64,000 bases of DNA from CAYFLR01 sp964343805 (GCA_964343805.1 CAYFLR010000016.1:35630-99629); one strand, 5' to 3'. Shown: positions 28,071-38,142, numbered from the stretch's first letter. Notes: generated from the letters alone by a model not told the origin. Numbers and translations: made by a program.

Positions 28071-30167
28071 ATGAGAAATATATCTCCTGATCAACTTCGT
28101 GAGAAGGCTACCAAGCAAGCAGTTTACCGCAAGAATCCTTACCCTGACATTGAAAACCTGTCCATTGAAGAAGCCAAATCCATCATCTCAGAGCTACAAA
28201 TACATAAAGTAGAACTGGAGATGCAAAATGAAGAATTGAGGAAAACCCATGAGGAGCTTCGCATCTCTAAGCTCCGGCACCGAGAAATGTTTTCCCTCGC
28301 TCCCATCGCTTACTTTGCCATCAACTCGGCATCCACTATCAAGGATGCTAATATTCAAGCGGGTCAATTGCTTAAGAAAGATAGATCACGTATCATTCAC
28401 AGACAATTATTGGAATTTATTCACCCTAAGGATATCCTTGCTTTTAAGCACTTTATTAAGCAACTGGTAAAGAAAAAGGAACCTCAACAGACAGAGTTAC
28501 GCTTTATAAATGGTGATAATGAAGAGTTTTTTGGTCTTATCAATGGTATTTACCTCAAAGATCTCAGTAACAAGGTCCAGATTTGGATCGTCTTGGATAA
28601 TATTACCAATCAAAAAATGCTGGAGCAAGATCTTCTGGTTGCTCAATCTAAAGCAGAGAAGGCAAATAAGACTAAAAGTAAACTCATCTCCAGTCTCAGT
28701 CATGATATACGTTCGGCCTTAAATGGAGTGCTTGGGATCACTCAACTTATTCAAGGAAGGAAAATTCCAGCAGCCAAGACAGAAACCTATTTTAAGGTTA
28801 TTTTTGAAGGCGCTAACTCCATCAAAGATATTGTAGAAAACATCCTGATGCAGTCCAAATTAGAAGGCGGGGAGATGACTCTCAATATTGAACCTTTTCA
28901 TCTGCCCAACATGATTGGGGAGGTGCTTTCCACCTTTACCTTTGTGGCTCAGCAAAAAGGGTTTAAAATAATTCCCAAAATATATAAAGATACCCCAGAT
29001 CAATACCTTGGAGATGTGCATTTTCTAAAGAGGGTTCTATCTAACTTGGTGGCCAATGCCCTCAAATATGCAGGTAACGGTATAATTGAAATTGAAGCCT
29101 CTTATAGAGATTCTCATCTCTACATAACTGTGAACGATGAAGGCCCCGGTATTTCCCAGGAAAACGTTGATTCCATTTTTAAAGAGTTTATGCAAATCGA
29201 TGATAACCATACCACAGGTACCGGTCTTGGGCTCTATATTTGTAAACATCTAGTAGATCTGATGCGAGGGGATATTTGGTACAAACCGAATGAACCCAAA
29301 GGAGCCTCTTTTAAACTCGCTATCCCTCTGATTCCTCATAATCAGTTGAAAGAAAAATCACCTCTCACCCTTATTAGCAACGAATTACCTGCTATGAACC
29401 TACTCATTATTGACGATGAACCGATGACCTCTCAACTTTTTAGAGAATTTCTAGAAAGCTATCAAGTGAAAATCTTTTACTTCAAAAGTGGAAAAGATGC
29501 TGTTCATTATCTTGATGATCACCATAAAACTATAAATTTAGCTGTGATCGACTTGCAAATGCCTGAGTGGGATGGATTTAAAACCATCGAAGAAATTAGA
29601 AAAAGAGAGAAGAAAGAGGGGCGACACCGTCTGCCTATTATTGTACATAGCAGTGCAGATCAACCTCAAATTCAAAGAGCCATAAAAATGGGCGGCAATT
29701 ATGCCCTGTCTAAACCCCTTAACTATTCTAATTTTAAAAACTTCTTTTTAAAAATTGCCAAATCAGCTCTTTCTCGTAACTTCTTAGACTGGGATAATGC
29801 TTATAATATCGGCTATGGTCAAATCGACCAACAACATCAAGAGATGTTTAAACAGATCAACCAGCTTTATAAAAACTTCAACACTTCTACTGTTACAGAT
29901 GATTTCAAAAAGTTATTTGATTTCCAAACTACCTATGTGCAAGATCACTTTTCCTTAGAAGAGGCTCTTTTTATGAAAAGTGAATACCCTAATAAAAAAG
30001 CTCATGTAAAAACTCACCGAGAGTTTGCTGCCACTATTGAACAATTTAAAAAAGAGCTCGCTTCTGGCAATTCAGAGATTCAATCCAAAATCCTTTACTG
30101 GATGAAAGACTGGGCTTTTAACCATGTTCTCAAATCTGATCAAGAACTAAAAAATTATCTTCCTTGA
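28071..30167 (+). CDS. PAS hybrid histidine kinase with C-terminal hemerythrin domain
   Basis: The 698-aa cytoplasmic protein has an N-terminal helix, PAS (about 85-195), HisKA (SSLSHDIRSALNG), HATPase (NLVANALKYA, NDEGPGI, TGTGLGLYI) and a canonical receiver (IIDDEP, VIDLQMP, SKP). The last ~130 residues are a bacteriohemerythrin domain: QQHQEMF, HFSLEEALF, AHVKTHREF and NHVLKSDQEL supply the di-iron His, Glu and Asp ligands. Such a domain binds O2 (or NO) at a non-haem di-iron site, so this kinase is a candidate oxygen sensor. A GAGGAG site lies about 12 bases before the ATG, a rather long spacing. Paralogue of the kinase at 20052. Confidence 0.92.
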   Translation: MRNISPDQLREKATKQAVYRKNPYPDIENLSIEEAKSIISELQIHKVELEMQNEELRKTHEELRISKLRHREMFSLAPIAYFAINSASTIKDANIQAGQLLKKDRSRIIHRQLLEFIHPKDILAFKHFIKQLVKKKEPQQTELRFINGDNEEFFGLINGIYLKDLSNKVQIWIVLDNITNQKMLEQDLLVAQSKAEKANKTKSKLISSLSHDIRSALNGVLGITQLIQGRKIPAAKTETYFKVIFEGANSIKDIVENILMQSKLEGGEMTLNIEPFHLPNMIGEVLSTFTFVAQQKGFKIIPKIYKDTPDQYLGDVHFLKRVLSNLVANALKYAGNGIIEIEASYRDSHLYITVNDEGPGISQENVDSIFKEFMQIDDNHTTGTGLGLYICKHLVDLMRGDIWYKPNEPKGASFKLAIPLIPHNQLKEKSPLTLISNELPAMNLLIIDDEPMTSQLFREFLESYQVKIFYFKSGKDAVHYLDDHHKTINLAVIDLQMPEWDGFKTIEEIRKREKKEGRHRLPIIVHSSADQPQIQRAIKMGGNYALSKPLNYSNFKNFFLKIAKSALSRNFLDWDNAYNIGYGQIDQQHQEMFKQINQLYKNFNTSTVTDDFKKLFDFQTTYVQDHFSLEEALFMKSEYPNKKAHVKTHREFAATIEQFKKELASGNSEIQSKILYWMKDWAFNHVLKSDQELKNYLP

Positions 30168-30193
30168 ATCTCTTATCCTCATAAATTATTGAT

Positions 30194-32466
30194 ATGAAAA
30201 TACGCTTATCTCTTCCTATTTTTTATCAGTTTTTATTGGGACTATTAGTAATTTCAATTCTCCCCCTTTCCTTCCTTGGTTTTTTTCTCTTTCAGCAATT
30301 AGAGGATGTAAAAAAAGATGAGATCCTAGCTCATTTGGAAACAGTAGCAGCTTATAAATTCAATACCATCGAAAGCTACTTGCATCAGAAAAAGGAGTTA
30401 GCCGACCTATCATCGAGGCTTCCTACTATTCAAAAATTGTTTGCTTTGGCTTTAAATAAGGAAGCCGAGCAGTATACTATATCCATGTCCCAAGCAGAGA
30501 ACAAATTCCTTCATTCTCATTTAGACCAAAGAGGATTTTTAAAACTATTCCTTGTAGATTCGGTAGGTCGTTTGCTATACACCCAAAGTAAAGGGACCTT
30601 AGTAAACAAGTCAACTAAGTCAAACGATATCACCCAACAGCACTTAAAGAAAATCATCAGCAAAGCAAGCAAAATTGATAAGACTGAAATTGCCAGCATT
30701 GAAAACTTTGGTTCGGATCACAAACTGGCTGAATTTATAATTACGCCCATGTTAAGAGAGGGAAAGCAATTAGGTTTCGCTATTTACCAATTGGACTTAA
30801 GTAAAATTGCCGACTTAGTGAAAGGGTATAGTAACCTTGGGATCTCAGGAGAAACAGTGCTGGGAGCACTACAAAATAAGAGATTACTACTNNNNNNNNN
30901 NCACCAGGCATGATCCCAAGGCCGCTTACAATCGAGAAATCACCCTAGGGGGAAAAAATGCTCTTCCCATTCAATCTGCTGCATCCGGAGGTGAAGGATC
31001 AGGTATATTTTTAGATTATCGCGGGAAACCCGTTCTTGCTTTATGGAAATACATTCCTAAAATGAATTGGGGAATGGTGGTAAAAATGGATTTGGAAGAG
31101 GTCTATCAACCGCTATTAAATCTCAAAAGTAAAGTTATCACTGCAGGAGGAGTCACCTTTATCTTGGTCCTGCTCCTCTCTTTTTATCTCTCCAAAAAAA
31201 CTTATTCGCAATTTTCTTGCTAATAAAATTGCAGATCCACTTAGATCCTTGACCAGGTATATCAAAGATTTTGAAATGGAGAAGAAAACAGACACGACAC
31301 CCACTTGGGGAAGTGCTGAGGTAGCACAGTTGGCTCGATCCTTTGATAATCTCTCTGCCAAGCTCAAGGAGAGCACGGTTTCAAAAAACTATATGAATAA
31401 TATCCTCAACTCTCTGAACGAAATTTTGTTAGTGTTAGATCAAGAAGGCCAAATAAAATATATCAACCCGGTGACTCAAAACACATTATGTATTCCTTTA
31501 AGCCAATTATTAGGCAAGAATATTGTCGACCTACTCCCTTCCTCATTTGATAAAAAAAGGTTTTTAAATCACCTGCAAACTTACCCCTTTTCTCACCAGG
31601 AGGTGACACTTGTCACAGCAACTCACAAAGAGATTCCCACCCTCTTTTCTAGTTCAGTTCTAAAAAGCCCCTACCACCAAGAAAATCAGATCGTGTGTTC
31701 TGCCTTAGACATAAGTGCTTTAAAAAAGATTGAAAAAAAACAAACTCTCATCCTGAAGGAGTTAAAAGAATCAAACCAAGAGTTGGAGCAATTTGCCTAT
31801 GTTGCTTCCCATGACCTTCAAACCCCACTACGCCACATCAGCTCATTCACTGAATTACTGAGACAAAAAATTCCTAAAGGAGATCCAGAAACAGAGAAAT
31901 GGTTTCAATTCGTTTTGGATGGCACTTTAAGAGCCCACAATCTAATCAATGACCTCCTTTTCTTTTCTCGCATTGGCAGAAAAGACACCGCTTTTGTGGA
32001 AAGCGATCTCAACCAAATCCTAGAGAATGTCTTGGTAGAACTTGAAGAGGAAATAAAAAAGTACCATGTAGTAGTGGAATCCGACACTTTGCCAAAACTC
32101 ACAGTGGTACCCAATTTGATCTACCAACTTTTCCACAATCTGCTTAGTAATGCCATAAAGTTTAGAAGTTCTGACCGCCCTCTCCACATTACTATCTCAA
32201 GTGAAAAAAGACCTCAAGGTTGGCAGTTTTGTATAGCAGATACAGGAATTGGTATCGACCCTGAATACCATCAAAGGATATTCCTTATTTTTCAAAAACT
32301 ACACACTCGAGATGAATATCCAGGTACTGGAATTGGCTTAGCTATCTGTAAAAAAATCGTCAGTTATCACAGAGGTGAAATATTTGTTAGCTCAGAAAAA
32401 GAGAAAGGATCTAAGTTTTATTTTACCCTGTCAAAAACTCTAACTGTTAGCTCAATCAGAGGTTAG
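30194..32466 (+). CDS. Cache-HAMP-PAS phytochrome-type histidine kinase, gap plus frameshift
   Basis: One gene is broken twice. A 10-N gap lies at 30892-30901. A +1 frame change occurs at a run of seven A (31194-31200); with six A the frame continues from LSFYLSKK into LIRNFLANK. It encodes TM1 (about 11-31), a Cache-type sensor, TM2, HAMP, PAS (about 400-510), HisKA with SHDLQTPLRH, and HATPase (NLLSNAIKF, DTGIGIDPEY, GTGIGLAIC). The HisKA type is that of phytochrome and CikA-like kinases, which pair with Rcp1-like regulators. Exactly such a regulator starts two bases after the stop. An assembly or sequencing indel is the simplest cause of the frameshift; slippage on the A run is possible. 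Confidence 0.87.
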
Positions 32467-32468
32467 TA

Positions 32469-32909
32469 ATGTCGATTCCTAAAGCTCGAATTTTACTCAT
32501 TGAAGATGAAATAGCCGACATTGAATTAATAAAGACCATTCTTGCTCCAGCAGACTTTGTTGCAAAAATTGATTTTGTAAAAGATGGAGAGGAGAGTTTG
32601 AAATATCTATTTCGATTCCCGCCCTATCATGAAAATCCCTCTCCCCAGCTTATTTTGCTCGACCTTAATTTACCCAAAATTAGTGGTTTGGAGATTTTAG
32701 ATCGAATAAAGAAACATCCCGAACTTATGAAAATTCCGGTAGTCATTCTATCCAGCTCTAATTCAGAAGATGATATTAGAAGGAGTTATAAAAAAGGAGC
32801 CGATCTCTATATAAAAAAACCCTTACAGCTTGAGCAATACCAAGAAAGCCTCCAAACCCTTCGTGATTTCTGGTTAAAGCAAACTAATCTGCAGGGTGAA
32901 GGGTTGTAA
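32469..32909 (+). CDS. Rcp1-like single-domain response regulator
   Basis: The 146-aa receiver has IEDEIAD (acidic pair), LLDLNLP (acceptor), LSSSNSEDDI and KKPL. The segment YLFRFPPYHENPSPQLILLD and the long loop are hallmarks of Rcp1-type regulators, which dimerise and take phosphate from phytochrome-like kinases. It starts two bases after the kinase stop, so the pair is almost certainly cognate. Its last 26 bases overlap the 3' end of the convergent lipocalin gene. Confidence 0.93.
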   Translation: MSIPKARILLIEDEIADIELIKTILAPADFVAKIDFVKDGEESLKYLFRFPPYHENPSPQLILLDLNLPKISGLEILDRIKKHPELMKIPVVILSSSNSEDDIRRSYKKGADLYIKKPLQLEQYQESLQTLRDFWLKQTNLQGEGL

Positions 32910-33429
32910 GCAGTTTTTCCATTGGAAAACCCATTTCTTTAGCCTGGTTTTTTAATTTATCGAATAAAGCCGAATCCATTTTAGAAGTCCGAGACAAAAT
33001 CCATAGGTATTTTCGACTCTCATCTCCCACCATGGCGTATTGATAATTTTCATCTAGTGCCAAAACCCAATAATCACCCGCTAGGAAAGGAAGTTTGACT
33101 CCGGTGAAGACAAATTGAACTAAAAACTTACTTTGTGTTTTTGGTTCATCAATCCATGCTCGTCCTTCAGCTTCGATCAGCTCTCCCTTTTCTGGATCAT
33201 CAATCAAACAACGGTTCATCACCTTAATGTCACCATCTTCGCGTAGAGAATAGGTGGCTGTCGTGGCAGTACATCCCTTCTGAAAACGATGATCAAAACG
33301 GGCGATTTCATACCANNNNNNNNNNAGGTATCGGTTGAGATCCAAATAGGGTACAGTTTTTAAGGGTTGAGCTTGCAGAGTAAAGCTTGTCATCGCAGCC
33401 ATAGAAAAAACAATCACAATAAGTTTCAT
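32884..33429 (-). CDS. blc: Bacterial lipocalin (Blc-like), split by assembly gap
   Basis: The signal peptide (about 1-20) lacks a lipobox Cys, unlike E. coli Blc, so the protein is probably soluble and periplasmic. The lipocalin signature DLNRY-gap-WYEIARF is broken by a 10-N gap (33316-33325) just where the conserved Gly-x-Trp would lie. Later blocks (GRAWIDEPKTQSKFLVQF, GDYWVLALDENYQYAMVG, YLWILSRT) are typical. The protein binds fatty acids or lysophospholipids. It is the last gene of the lipid operon and overlaps the 3' end of the regulator at 32469. Confidence 0.9.
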   Translation of the reverse strand: MKLIVIVFSMAAMTSFTLQAQPLKTVPYLDLNRYXXXXWYEIARFDHRFQKGCTATTATYSLREDGDIKVMNRCLIDDPEKGELIEAEGRAWIDEPKTQSKFLVQFVFTGVKLPFLAGDYWVLALDENYQYAMVGDESRKYLWILSRTSKMDSALFDKLKNQAKEMGFPMEKLLTTLHPAD

Positions 33430-33430
33430 T

Positions 33431-33967
33431 TTAAACTCCTAGGGTTTCAAGTTTTTGAGAGAATCGATTGAAAAAGGCTTTTAGATAATAAGCTTTAAAA
33501 TAGAGGGTTCCCAATAGAATTTCATCCAATTGATAGTTTCCCTTCCAAACCAATTGACTTGAATCAGGTGTTTTCCCAGGCAATACAGCAATGGAATCCA
33601 ATCCTTGATACACAGGGTTTAGTGGTTGAAAGGTAATCTCTTTACCGGGAGTCAAGGAGATGACTTTAAAATAGACTTCCGTCTCGAAACCAGCAATATT
33701 CATCACCGATTTAATCCGAGACTGGGGAGCCACCGGACCCTCAGCTTTTAAAACCTCCAATTGATTGGGCCAAATAGGGCTTTGCTTAGAAGATTCCAAA
33801 GCTTGGATTAACTTCTCCCACATAAGAGGGGCGGGCACGGACACATCTTTTTGGTAATGAAAATTAAGTTCTTGCGTGTAGAGTTTTAGGCTACCCCAAA
33901 AAATACCGGAAAAGACAACCACTATTCCTAATATTAGGGGGAAACGACTTTTTCTTTTGCTTTCCAT
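33431..33967 (-). CDS. Membrane-anchored SRPBCC (START-like) protein
   Basis: The 178-aa protein has a basic start and one membrane segment (about 10-30). An SRPBCC/polyketide-cyclase-like domain follows, with the usual opening (KDVSVPAPLMWEKLIQ) and a middle strand pattern (GFETEVYFKVISLTPGKEITF). These folds bind hydrophobic ligands. It overlaps the MerR gene upstream by 34 bases and ends one base before the lipocalin gene begins, so it is part of the same operon. Confidence 0.78.
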   Translation of the reverse strand: MESKRKSRFPLILGIVVVFSGIFWGSLKLYTQELNFHYQKDVSVPAPLMWEKLIQALESSKQSPIWPNQLEVLKAEGPVAPQSRIKSVMNIAGFETEVYFKVISLTPGKEITFQPLNPVYQGLDSIAVLPGKTPDSSQLVWKGNYQLDEILLGTLYFKAYYLKAFFNRFSQKLETLGV

Positions 33968-34846
33968 AGTTCTATCCTCTTTACCAGTTCACTCATATCA
34001 GCCATAGGATACACATGAGCAAACTTGTTGGTTTTAATTTGTTTTGACCCTTCACCACCAATCCAGATCTCAGTAGTGTCAGGCAGTTGTTTTCTCAGTT
34101 GGTAGGTGATTTTCTGACTTTTAGTGTTTGGAAAATTTATACTCAGAGAGCAAGCAACCACATCAGCTTGATGTTGTTTAACTGCCTCAGAAATGTTGTC
34201 AACAGGTAACTCTGCTCCATAATAGTAGCAGCTACATCCTAAATGGGTTAGTAAAGCATGAACCATCTTTAAACCCAATGTATGTAATTCTCGCTCAAAG
34301 GTAGCTAGAACGATCTTGGGTCCCTGACTAAAATCTTCATGCTTGCTGATATAATCCTGCAATACACTTTCTAAACAACGGGCGTAAAGATGTTCTTGCT
34401 GAATCGAGATTTGCCCACTCTGCCAATACTGCCCTACAATAGTGTTAAGGCGAGATGTCAGTTCACAGACAAAGTTAACTATTCCCTTCTCCTTCAGAGA
34501 CTTATTCATTTTTCTTTTCATTAATTGAAAATCACTTTTCTCAATCTGTGCTAGTATATCCACTTCATCTGGACTGGAGGGTTTGAGAGCTGCGGGCAAT
34601 AGGTGATTCATCTTTGATTGAAGATCTTTTAGCGAGCAGTTCACAATGTTCTTAGGTCGCTCCCCTTGATCTATCAACCTTTTAAGAACCAGCAGTTNNN
34701 NNNNNNNAAACATGTTCTTTAGAATAGAGACGATTTCCTTGAGCGTCTCTTTGAGGATCAGGAAAACCGTATCTATGCTCCCAAATACGCAAAGTCTCTT
34801 TACTGATTTGAGTCTGAACAACCACTTCTTTAATTCCGTATTTCAC
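33934..34846 (-). CDS. MerR-family regulator with cobalamin-binding domain (CarH/LitR-like), split by assembly gap
   Basis: The true start is GTG at 34846, with GAGG six bases upstream. From there the frame reads a MerR helix-turn-helix (ISKETLRIWEHRYGFP, GNRLYSKEHV) up to the 10-N gap (34698-34707). After the gap come the linker, a helical B12-binding cap (about 95-180) and a Rossmann-like cobalamin domain (LATFERELHTLGLKMV, then VVACSLSINF and IWIGGEGS). The canonical ExH pair of the loop reads ERELHTLG. CarH and LitR proteins repress light-response genes in the dark and release DNA when light breaks the adenosyl-B12 bond. An apparent upstream frame beginning MFRLK (from 34821) is the wrong phase before the gap. 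Confidence 0.88.
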
Positions 34847-34871
34847 ATCAACCTCATTCTTCGGCGATTAA

Positions 34872-36089
34872 TTATTGGGGTTTTTGGAGTAAAAATTGAA
34901 AGACATTGGTCTTTTCTCTTAAAAAACCACCTTCACAGTAACAAAAATAGTAATTCCACAAACGAATGAACTCATCATCAAATCCTAAAAGATTCATTTC
35001 TTTATGTTTTTGATTAAAGTCCAGTCGCCACCTTCTTAAAGTTTCCGCATAATCTTTACCAAATGAGAAGGCGCTTGTAATCTCTAAACCGTTTTTAGTA
35101 GCAACATGGCTGAATCTAGCAGGAGAGGGCAGAAATCCCCCTGGGAAAATGTACTGCTGAATAAAGTCAGTATTCTTACTATAATTGGCAAAATCCTGAT
35201 CGTTGATAGTGATGGTTTGAATCACCGCTTTTGCACCTGGTTTAAGCAAACTATTTATTTTCTTAAAATAGGTATTCCAGTACTCTTTACCCACCGCTTC
35301 AAACATCTCGATCGAAACGATACCATCGAACTCACCTTCTAATTTTCGGTAATCTTGTAATAAAATGTTACATTGGTTTTGGTAAGGTGCCAATCTCCGC
35401 TCTGCATAATCAAACTGCTCTTTGGAAATTGTTACACCTGTCACCTGGTAACCTCTTTTGGCCGCATGCTCGGCAAATCCACCCCACCCACAGCCCACTT
35501 CTAATATGTGACTTCCTTTAGGTAGTTGGAGTTGATCTAACATCTTCTGATACTTCTGCTGTTGAGCTTGTTCCAAAGAGAGTTCTAGATCTCCTTCAAA
35601 GAGGGCTGAAGAATAGGTCATACTCGGATCTAACCAATGGGCATAAAAAGTGTTACCGAGATCATAGTGTGCGGCGATATTTTTTCGACTCTGAGTTAGT
35701 GAGTTATTTTGCTTTCGATGTTTCAGGTAGGCAAAAAAGAGACTGACGGTTTGTTTCCATAAAATCTTTTCTAATGGTTTTTGATTAATAATTGCAAATT
35801 CTACTAAGCGAGTGAGGTTATCCGTGTCCCAAAGGCCTTCTTGATAAGCTTCACCAAAGCCCACATCACCCCTTGAAAAAAGCAACCAGATAGCTCGCTC
35901 ATCTTTGATATTGAGTTTCACTTGAGGACCTACTTTAGGGCCAGTAAGTGTTTCAATGTTACCCGAAGGTAATGAAAGGATCACTTGTCCATATTCAATT
36001 TGATTTAATATTTGAATAAAGTTTTTTTCTAAACGAGTCAGGCCGGAAGACCACTCAGTGACCAACGCTTCAGTTCTAAACATGTTCAT
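34872..36089 (-). CDS. cfa: Cyclopropane-fatty-acid-phospholipid synthase family methyltransferase
   Basis: The 405-aa protein has the family N-terminal domain followed by a SAM methyltransferase with VGCGWGGFAEHAA as the glycine-rich loop. Other marks are NIAAHYDLGNTFY, MTYSSALF, SIEMFEAVG and FPGGFLPS. Family members transfer a methyl group to the double bond of membrane fatty acids. In light-response clusters with DUF1365 and the amine-oxidase-like protein, some act in other fatty acid methylations (for example toward furan fatty acids), so the product is not certain. It overlaps the DUF1365 gene by 14 bases. Confidence 0.93.
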   Translation of the reverse strand: MNMFRTEALVTEWSSGLTRLEKNFIQILNQIEYGQVILSLPSGNIETLTGPKVGPQVKLNIKDERAIWLLFSRGDVGFGEAYQEGLWDTDNLTRLVEFAIINQKPLEKILWKQTVSLFFAYLKHRKQNNSLTQSRKNIAAHYDLGNTFYAHWLDPSMTYSSALFEGDLELSLEQAQQQKYQKMLDQLQLPKGSHILEVGCGWGGFAEHAAKRGYQVTGVTISKEQFDYAERRLAPYQNQCNILLQDYRKLEGEFDGIVSIEMFEAVGKEYWNTYFKKINSLLKPGAKAVIQTITINDQDFANYSKNTDFIQQYIFPGGFLPSPARFSHVATKNGLEITSAFSFGKDYAETLRRWRLDFNQKHKEMNLLGFDDEFIRLWNYYFCYCEGGFLREKTNVFQFLLQKPQ

Positions 36090-36843
36090 AATTATTCTCC
36101 TGTTTTACTTGAGGGGTATAGGAAAAGACAGGTAACTTTTTGCCAAAAAAAAGAATAGCCGCTTGAAAATGGATCAAAAAGAAGATCCATAATGTCATAA
36201 AAGGGACTTTAAAAAAGGCTTTCAAATGTTCCATGGCGTTATGCTCAATTGCTTTTCCCTGCACAAATGTTTTAAGTTGTAGTTTTTGATTTTTAAGATA
36301 ATCTAATTGAAAAGAGACTTGCTCTCGTTTTATTTGGTATGAAAACTCATAGTTGCCCTCTTTACTAAAGAAGGGTGAGACAAAAAAGTCCTTAGCAAAG
36401 GTTTTCTTCTCATGCTGTTTTTCTGGGTTAATAGGTAAGGTATAGCAATGCCTTTCCCCATAAGTATTGTTTACTTCTAAGATGATGGCAAAGAGTTTGT
36501 TTTGCTCATCATAACAACTCCAAAAGCTCACCGGATTGAAAACATATCCTAAGATGCGGGGAAATGTTTGACACCAGGCTTCCCCCAGAGGTGTATGAAT
36601 TTGATTCTTTTTTAACTCTTGAGATAACCAGGATTTAAGTGATGCGGAGCTTCCATCTCCATGATCTTGATGATGAAAAGAATAGAGATTAAAACCATCC
36701 ACTGAAAAAAATAGACTTTTTAACTCCTGCACTCGACTCAAAGGAAAATGGATAAAGAAGACGGGATAGACGAAGCGATTCTTTTTAGGAAGAAAACGCT
36801 CATGAAAAACTTTTCCTTTAAAAAAGAAATTCTTTTTAGCCAT
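36076..36843 (-). CDS. DUF1365 protein
   Basis: The 255-aa protein matches DUF1365 throughout: GKVFHERFLPKKNRFVYPVFF at the start, then the strong block FPRILGYVFNPVSFWSCYD, EVNNTYGERHCY and KDFFVSPF. A membrane-associated helix (about 215-238) lies near the end. The function is unknown, but it nearly always sits with the flavin amine-oxidase-like gene and a CFA-type methyltransferase. It overlaps the gene before by 8 bases and the one after by 14. Confidence 0.93.
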   Translation of the reverse strand: MAKKNFFFKGKVFHERFLPKKNRFVYPVFFIHFPLSRVQELKSLFFSVDGFNLYSFHHQDHGDGSSASLKSWLSQELKKNQIHTPLGEAWCQTFPRILGYVFNPVSFWSCYDEQNKLFAIILEVNNTYGERHCYTLPINPEKQHEKKTFAKDFFVSPFFSKEGNYEFSYQIKREQVSFQLDYLKNQKLQLKTFVQGKAIEHNAMEHLKAFFKVPFMTLWIFFLIHFQAAILFFGKKLPVFSYTPQVKQENNYEHV

Positions 36844-38107
36844 GAGAGACCTCTTTCACAGGAGTTATCATTTCAGATATTTGTTTACCAGAGCGAAAAC
36901 CATCTTCATGAAATCCATATCCTGTCCAAGCGCCAACAAAAAAAGTATTTTGAGCCCCTTGAATATTGATAAGATTCTTTTGCGCCTGCAAAGCTGCTTT
37001 ATCAAACAAAGGATGTTCATATTCCAATCTCCGGTGAACTAATTCTGGGTCGATTGATTGGAATGGATTTAAACTAACAATCATTGGAGTTTGAGTGGTG
37101 AGGGGCTGGAGTTTATTTATGAGATAACTTACCGCAACCGGTGATGATAAATCTTTTCCTGTTTTTGTATCATAATTCCAAGCGGCCCAAAGTTTTGGAT
37201 TAGATGGCAACAAAGAGGTATCGGAATGAACCACCACCTCATTTGTTTGATAAGAAAATGCGGAGAGTATGTTATGTTCATCTATGTTTTGATCTTTAAA
37301 TAGAGCGAGAGTGGTGGGAGGATGGGTGGCAAATATCACCGCATCATAGGTTTGATTTCCCAAAGTGGGTGACTCTATAAAAACCTTTCCACTTTTCCTA
37401 ACAACTCTTTGCACCGGTTCATTAAGAACAGCCCTATCTATTTTATCTGTGACCTTTTGCACATATTGATAATTTCCTCCGGCTAAGGTTTTCCACACCG
37501 GTCTATCAAAAATCTGGAGCAGTCCATGATTGGAGCAAAATTGCAGAAAAGTTGAAGCCGGAAATTTAAGCATCTCTGCGGGCGGGCAGGACCAAATAGC
37601 AGAACTCATTGGAAGCAGATACCAATTAATAAAAGTTTCTGAATAGTTTTCACTTTTCAGAAGCTCGCCTAAGGTAATAGATGGGTTCTCTGCAAGTTGC
37701 TTCAAGTAGGTTTCAGATTTTCGATTAAAGGCAAATACGTCATTCATCATTCGCCAAAATCGGCGTTTTTTAAAAGGCTTAAATGAGGCAAACAATGTGG
37801 AAAGCTCACTTCCATTCCACTCCAAGTCTTCCTCAACTACACGAATCGAAAGCGACATATCGCTGGGATACATGGGTGCCTTTATTTCATTAAAAAAGGA
37901 GATCAACTCAGGATAGGTTCGATCATTAAAAACTAAAAAGCCCGTATCGACTTTGTGAACTTTCCCTTGCTCTTCCACATCAATGGTATGGGTATGTCCA
38001 CCAAAATAGGAATTGGCTTCATATAGGGTAATATTATGATTTTGTTTTTTTAAGTGCCAGGCACTGGAAAGACCAGCAATTCCTGATCCGATAATGGCTA
38101 TATTCAT
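36836..38107 (-). CDS. FAD-dependent amine-oxidase-like protein (NAD/FAD oxidoreductase)
   Basis: The Rossmann dinucleotide motif IAIIGSGIAGLSSAWHL is at the very N-terminus when ATG 38107 is used. AAGGAAG precedes it, so this start is preferred over the longer frame opening at 38212. Downstream are GGHTHTIDV, KVDTGFLVFND, WYLLPMSSAIWSCPP and a C-terminal FAD block (FVGAWTGYGFHEDGFRSG). It is the amine-oxidase-like member of the light or singlet-oxygen cluster. The substrate is probably a membrane lipid; that is inferred from the neighbours. First gene of the six-gene operon. Confidence 0.92.
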   Translation of the reverse strand: MNIAIIGSGIAGLSSAWHLKKQNHNITLYEANSYFGGHTHTIDVEEQGKVHKVDTGFLVFNDRTYPELISFFNEIKAPMYPSDMSLSIRVVEEDLEWNGSELSTLFASFKPFKKRRFWRMMNDVFAFNRKSETYLKQLAENPSITLGELLKSENYSETFINWYLLPMSSAIWSCPPAEMLKFPASTFLQFCSNHGLLQIFDRPVWKTLAGGNYQYVQKVTDKIDRAVLNEPVQRVVRKSGKVFIESPTLGNQTYDAVIFATHPPTTLALFKDQNIDEHNILSAFSYQTNEVVVHSDTSLLPSNPKLWAAWNYDTKTGKDLSSPVAVSYLINKLQPLTTQTPMIVSLNPFQSIDPELVHRRLEYEHPLFDKAALQAQKNLINIQGAQNTFFVGAWTGYGFHEDGFRSGKQISEMITPVKEVSHG

Positions 38108-38129
38108 TTTAACTTCCTTATTGTTATTT

Positions 38130-38142
38130 TTGTATAATACAA
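38130..38142. promoter_or_regulatory. Candidate MerR/B12-regulator operator, copy 1
   Basis: TTGTATAATACAA is a near-perfect palindrome 23 bases upstream of the flavoprotein start. It is the exact reverse complement of the second site at 38191. It contains TATAAT, so a bound regulator would block a -10 element. CarH-type operators are built on TnTACA-like units, which this contains as ATACAA-type halves. Assignment to the MerR protein at 33934 is inference. Confidence 0.55.

Noticed and set aside
34700..34821. Start MFRLKSVKRL... for the MerR gene
   Set aside because: This is the wrong phase upstream of the 10-N gap. The correct frame from GTG 34846 encodes the MerR helix-turn-helix.
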